From assembly GCA_023459915.1 (NCBI GenBank), contig JAEWSN010000074.1:1-15972 (forward strand): a stretch of DNA of 15,972 nt. Reading direction: 5' to 3'. How positions within the stretch are numbered: the stretch's first letter is position 1; each line of letters starts with the position of its first letter. The position numbers were made by a program, and so were the translations under genes. This document shows positions 14,234-15,972 of this stretch, piece after piece. The stretch comes from Bacillota bacterium (GTDB taxonomy: Bacteria; Bacillota; Clostridia; DSM-8532). Under the pieces are notes generated by a model, which was given only the letters and a program-made list of their open reading frames with translations, was not told the DNA's origin and made no database searches.

Positions 14234-15972
14234 TGCGAAAACGGCTGGTGTTGCTGTATCTGGCCTTGGTGTTGGTGGTGGCGGGCACGCTTTCCGTGGC
14301 CGCCTATCGGTCATCCGCCCGGTTGTACCGGCAGGAGGTGGAAAACCGCCTGCTCGACAATGCGGCCCTGCTTGGCGAGCTGCTGTTGCCCGAAGGCGTG
14401 CAGGCGGAGGAGACAGGCACCTGGCAGCCGGGAACCCATGACGGGCTGGCGCGACAATATGCGGCCAGGCTCAATGTGGATCACACGGGCCGGTTCGCGC
14501 AGGGTCGCCTGCGGATCACGCTGATCCGGGAGGATGGCGTGGTGGTGGGCGATTCGGAAGCGGATTCCACCCGGCTCGAGAATCACGCGGACAGGCCGGA
14601 GCTCATCGCGGCAAAGCGTGCCGGCAAAGGAAGTGACGAGCGGGTATCCGCGTCCACCGGCATCCCCTATCTGTATCATGCCCGCTGGTTCCCGGAGGCG
14701 GCGGTGTTCGTGAGGCTGGCGCTGCCGCTGCAGGCGCTGCGGGACATCCTGACGCGCGTGCTGTGGACAGCCCTGGCCGGCATTCTGGTGAGCCTGCTGT
14801 TGACAGGCGTCCTGGCCAGGGTGTTTTCCCGCGTGGTGACCGCACCCGTGGTGCGGATTTCCAGGCAGCTTTCCGACATGGATCCGCAGCAGGCGGGCTT
14901 CCGGCTGCCCTTGCAGGGGGATCGGGATCTGGGGCCCCTTGCGCGAAATGTCAATGGGCTGGCGGAGCGGCTGGAGACCTCGGTGCGGGCGCTGGGTGAG
15001 CGGAACGCGGAAGTGGACACCATCATCAGCAGCCTGCAGACCGGTCTGGTGGCTGTGGATCGGCAGCTGCGGCTCGTCATGGTCAATCCGGTGGCATTCG
15101 GCATGCTCGGCGCGCGGCAGACCCATGATGCGCTGGGTCGGCCGCTTGTTGAAGTGTTTCGGCAGGAGTCGCTTTTGGACATGCTGGAAGCGGGGGTGCG
15201 GAACAACCGCAGCGAACAGCGGGAAGTCGTGCTCCTGGATGAAGGCAGGCGCGTGCTTGCGATCAGCGTCTGTCCCATTCTGCCCCGCGGGGAGGACGGA
15301 CCGGCCGCGGACGGGAACCTCGGCGCGCTGGCGCATGTGGCGGATGTGACCGCCGTGCGCCGCCTGGAGGAAATGCGTTCCCAGTTTGTGGCCAACGTGA
15401 CCCATGAGCTCAAGACACCCCTGACCTCCATCCGCGGGTTTGTCGAAACCCTGCGGGCCGGCGCGATTTCAGATGAGCGCACGGCATCCCGTTTTCTGGA
15501 GATCATCGAAATCGAGGTGGAACGCCTGTCCGGACTGATTGACGACATCCTGGCGCTGTCGGAGATTGAGGGCCTGCGGAATGAATCCGGCCGCGAGACG
15601 TTTGCACTGCCGGCACTGGTCGGGGAAGTGTTTGGCCTGGTTGCGGCCGCGGCCGGGGAGCGGCAGGTCACCCTTGAGGTGGACATGCCGGAGGCCATGG
15701 CGCTGGTGGCCAACCGCAACAGAATCAAGCAGCTGCTGTTGAACCTGGTGGACAATGCCATCAAGTACAACCGGGAACAGGGACGGGTGACCGTCGCGGC
15801 GGTGCCGTTGGGAGCCGGCGGGGTGGAAATCAGCGTGTCCGACACAGGCATCGGTATTCCACAGGCTTATCAGGAACGGATATTCGAGCGGTTCTACCGT
15901 GTGGATCCGGGACGGACCCGATCGGCCGGCGGAACGGGGCTCGGGTTGTCGATCGTCAAACACATCGCGCAA
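14230..15972 (+). CDS. phoR: PhoR-like sensor histidine kinase (3' end outside window)
   Basis: The frame stays open for 581 codons to the last base. Layout: transmembrane helix 1 (about 5-25), an extracytoplasmic sensor region of roughly 150 residues, transmembrane helix 2 (about 174-195), HAMP (to about 245), a PAS domain (about 261-375), and HisKA with phospho-acceptor His392 in FVANVTHELKTPLTSIRGF. The HATPase domain follows, with N box LLNLVDNAIKYN, G1 VSDTGIGIP, F box ERIFERFYRVD and G2 GGTGLGLSIVKHIA ending the window. This order and the HisKA wording are those of PhoR, which phosphorylates PhoB/PhoP when phosphate is low. ATG 14230 overlaps the upstream stop as ATGA; the adjacent ATG 14233 is equally possible, with AAAGGA 5-8 bases before. 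It is separated from the phoB-type gene by cdaA, cdaR and the flavoprotein. Only a few tens of residues should be missing. A related WalK- or ResE-like role cannot be excluded. Confidence 0.87.
   Translation, partial: MMRKRLVLLYLALVLVVAGTLSVAAYRSSARLYRQEVENRLLDNAALLGELLLPEGVQAEETGTWQPGTHDGLARQYAARLNVDHTGRFAQGRLRITLIREDGVVVGDSEADSTRLENHADRPELIAAKRAGKGSDERVSASTGIPYLYHARWFPEAAVFVRLALPLQALRDILTRVLWTALAGILVSLLLTGVLARVFSRVVTAPVVRISRQLSDMDPQQAGFRLPLQGDRDLGPLARNVNGLAERLETSVRALGERNAEVDTIISSLQTGLVAVDRQLRLVMVNPVAFGMLGARQTHDALGRPLVEVFRQESLLDMLEAGVRNNRSEQREVVLLDEGRRVLAISVCPILPRGEDGPAADGNLGALAHVADVTAVRRLEEMRSQFVANVTHELKTPLTSIRGFVETLRAGAISDERTASRFLEIIEIEVERLSGLIDDILALSEIEGLRNESGRETFALPALVGEVFGLVAAAAGERQVTLEVDMPEAMALVANRNRIKQLLLNLVDNAIKYNREQGRVTVAAVPLGAGGVEISVSDTGIGIPQAYQERIFERFYRVDPGRTRSAGGTGLGLSIVKHIAQ

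Overview
This is a GC-rich bacterial window with every convincing gene on the + strand. The gene content (comEC-holA, cdaA-cdaR, pstB-phoU-phoB/phoR), the 11-bp-spaced TTAACA-type Pho boxes, TATAAT-like -10 elements, AAGGAGG-type ribosome binding sites and a lipoprotein signal together suggest a high-GC member of the Bacillota, probably Clostridia-like. The genus cannot be read from the sequence.

Layout. (1) 3-320: 3' end of a GH94 cellobiose-phosphorylase-type gene. (2) 321-736: a gene-free spacer holding a TTCTC pentamer array, a strong intrinsic terminator (451-496), a degenerate 31-bp tandem array, a candidate promoter (660-689) and a perfect 8-bp stem-loop at the predicted transcript 5' end. 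(3) 737-6356: a tightly overlapping operon. It starts with an unusual fusion of a PgeF/YfiH-type purine nucleoside phosphorylase domain to a complete lipoprotein-type family 5 solute-binding protein, followed by a GNAT acetyltransferase and the DNA-uptake channel ComEC. holA (DNA polymerase III delta) follows after 87 bp, with its own TATAAT-like element. (4) 7581-10067: a Pho module. Four Pho-box-like hexamers at exact 11-bp spacing lie just upstream of a -10, followed by pstB, phoU and a phoB/phoP-type response regulator; pstSCA is absent. (5) 10158-15972: a second TATAAT element, then cdaA (c-di-AMP synthase), cdaR, a COG2509-type FAD-dependent oxidoreductase and a PhoR-like histidine kinase cut by the window end, all overlapping by 4-8 bp.

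How they fit together. The PhoB-type regulator and the PhoR-like kinase are probably partners, but the c-di-AMP synthesis module lies between them. No convincing terminator is visible between phoB and cdaA, so read-through from the Pho promoter could place c-di-AMP synthesis and the kinase partly under phosphate control. The kinase is also translationally coupled to the cda genes.

Most notable observations: the PgeF-lipoprotein fusion with a secretion signal in mid-protein, the phoB/cda/phoR arrangement, the clear Pho-box array in front of an orphan pstB, and the two tandem repeats in the first spacer. I found no RNA genes, CRISPR arrays or mobile elements. Most of the window is well-known housekeeping families in a somewhat unusual arrangement.
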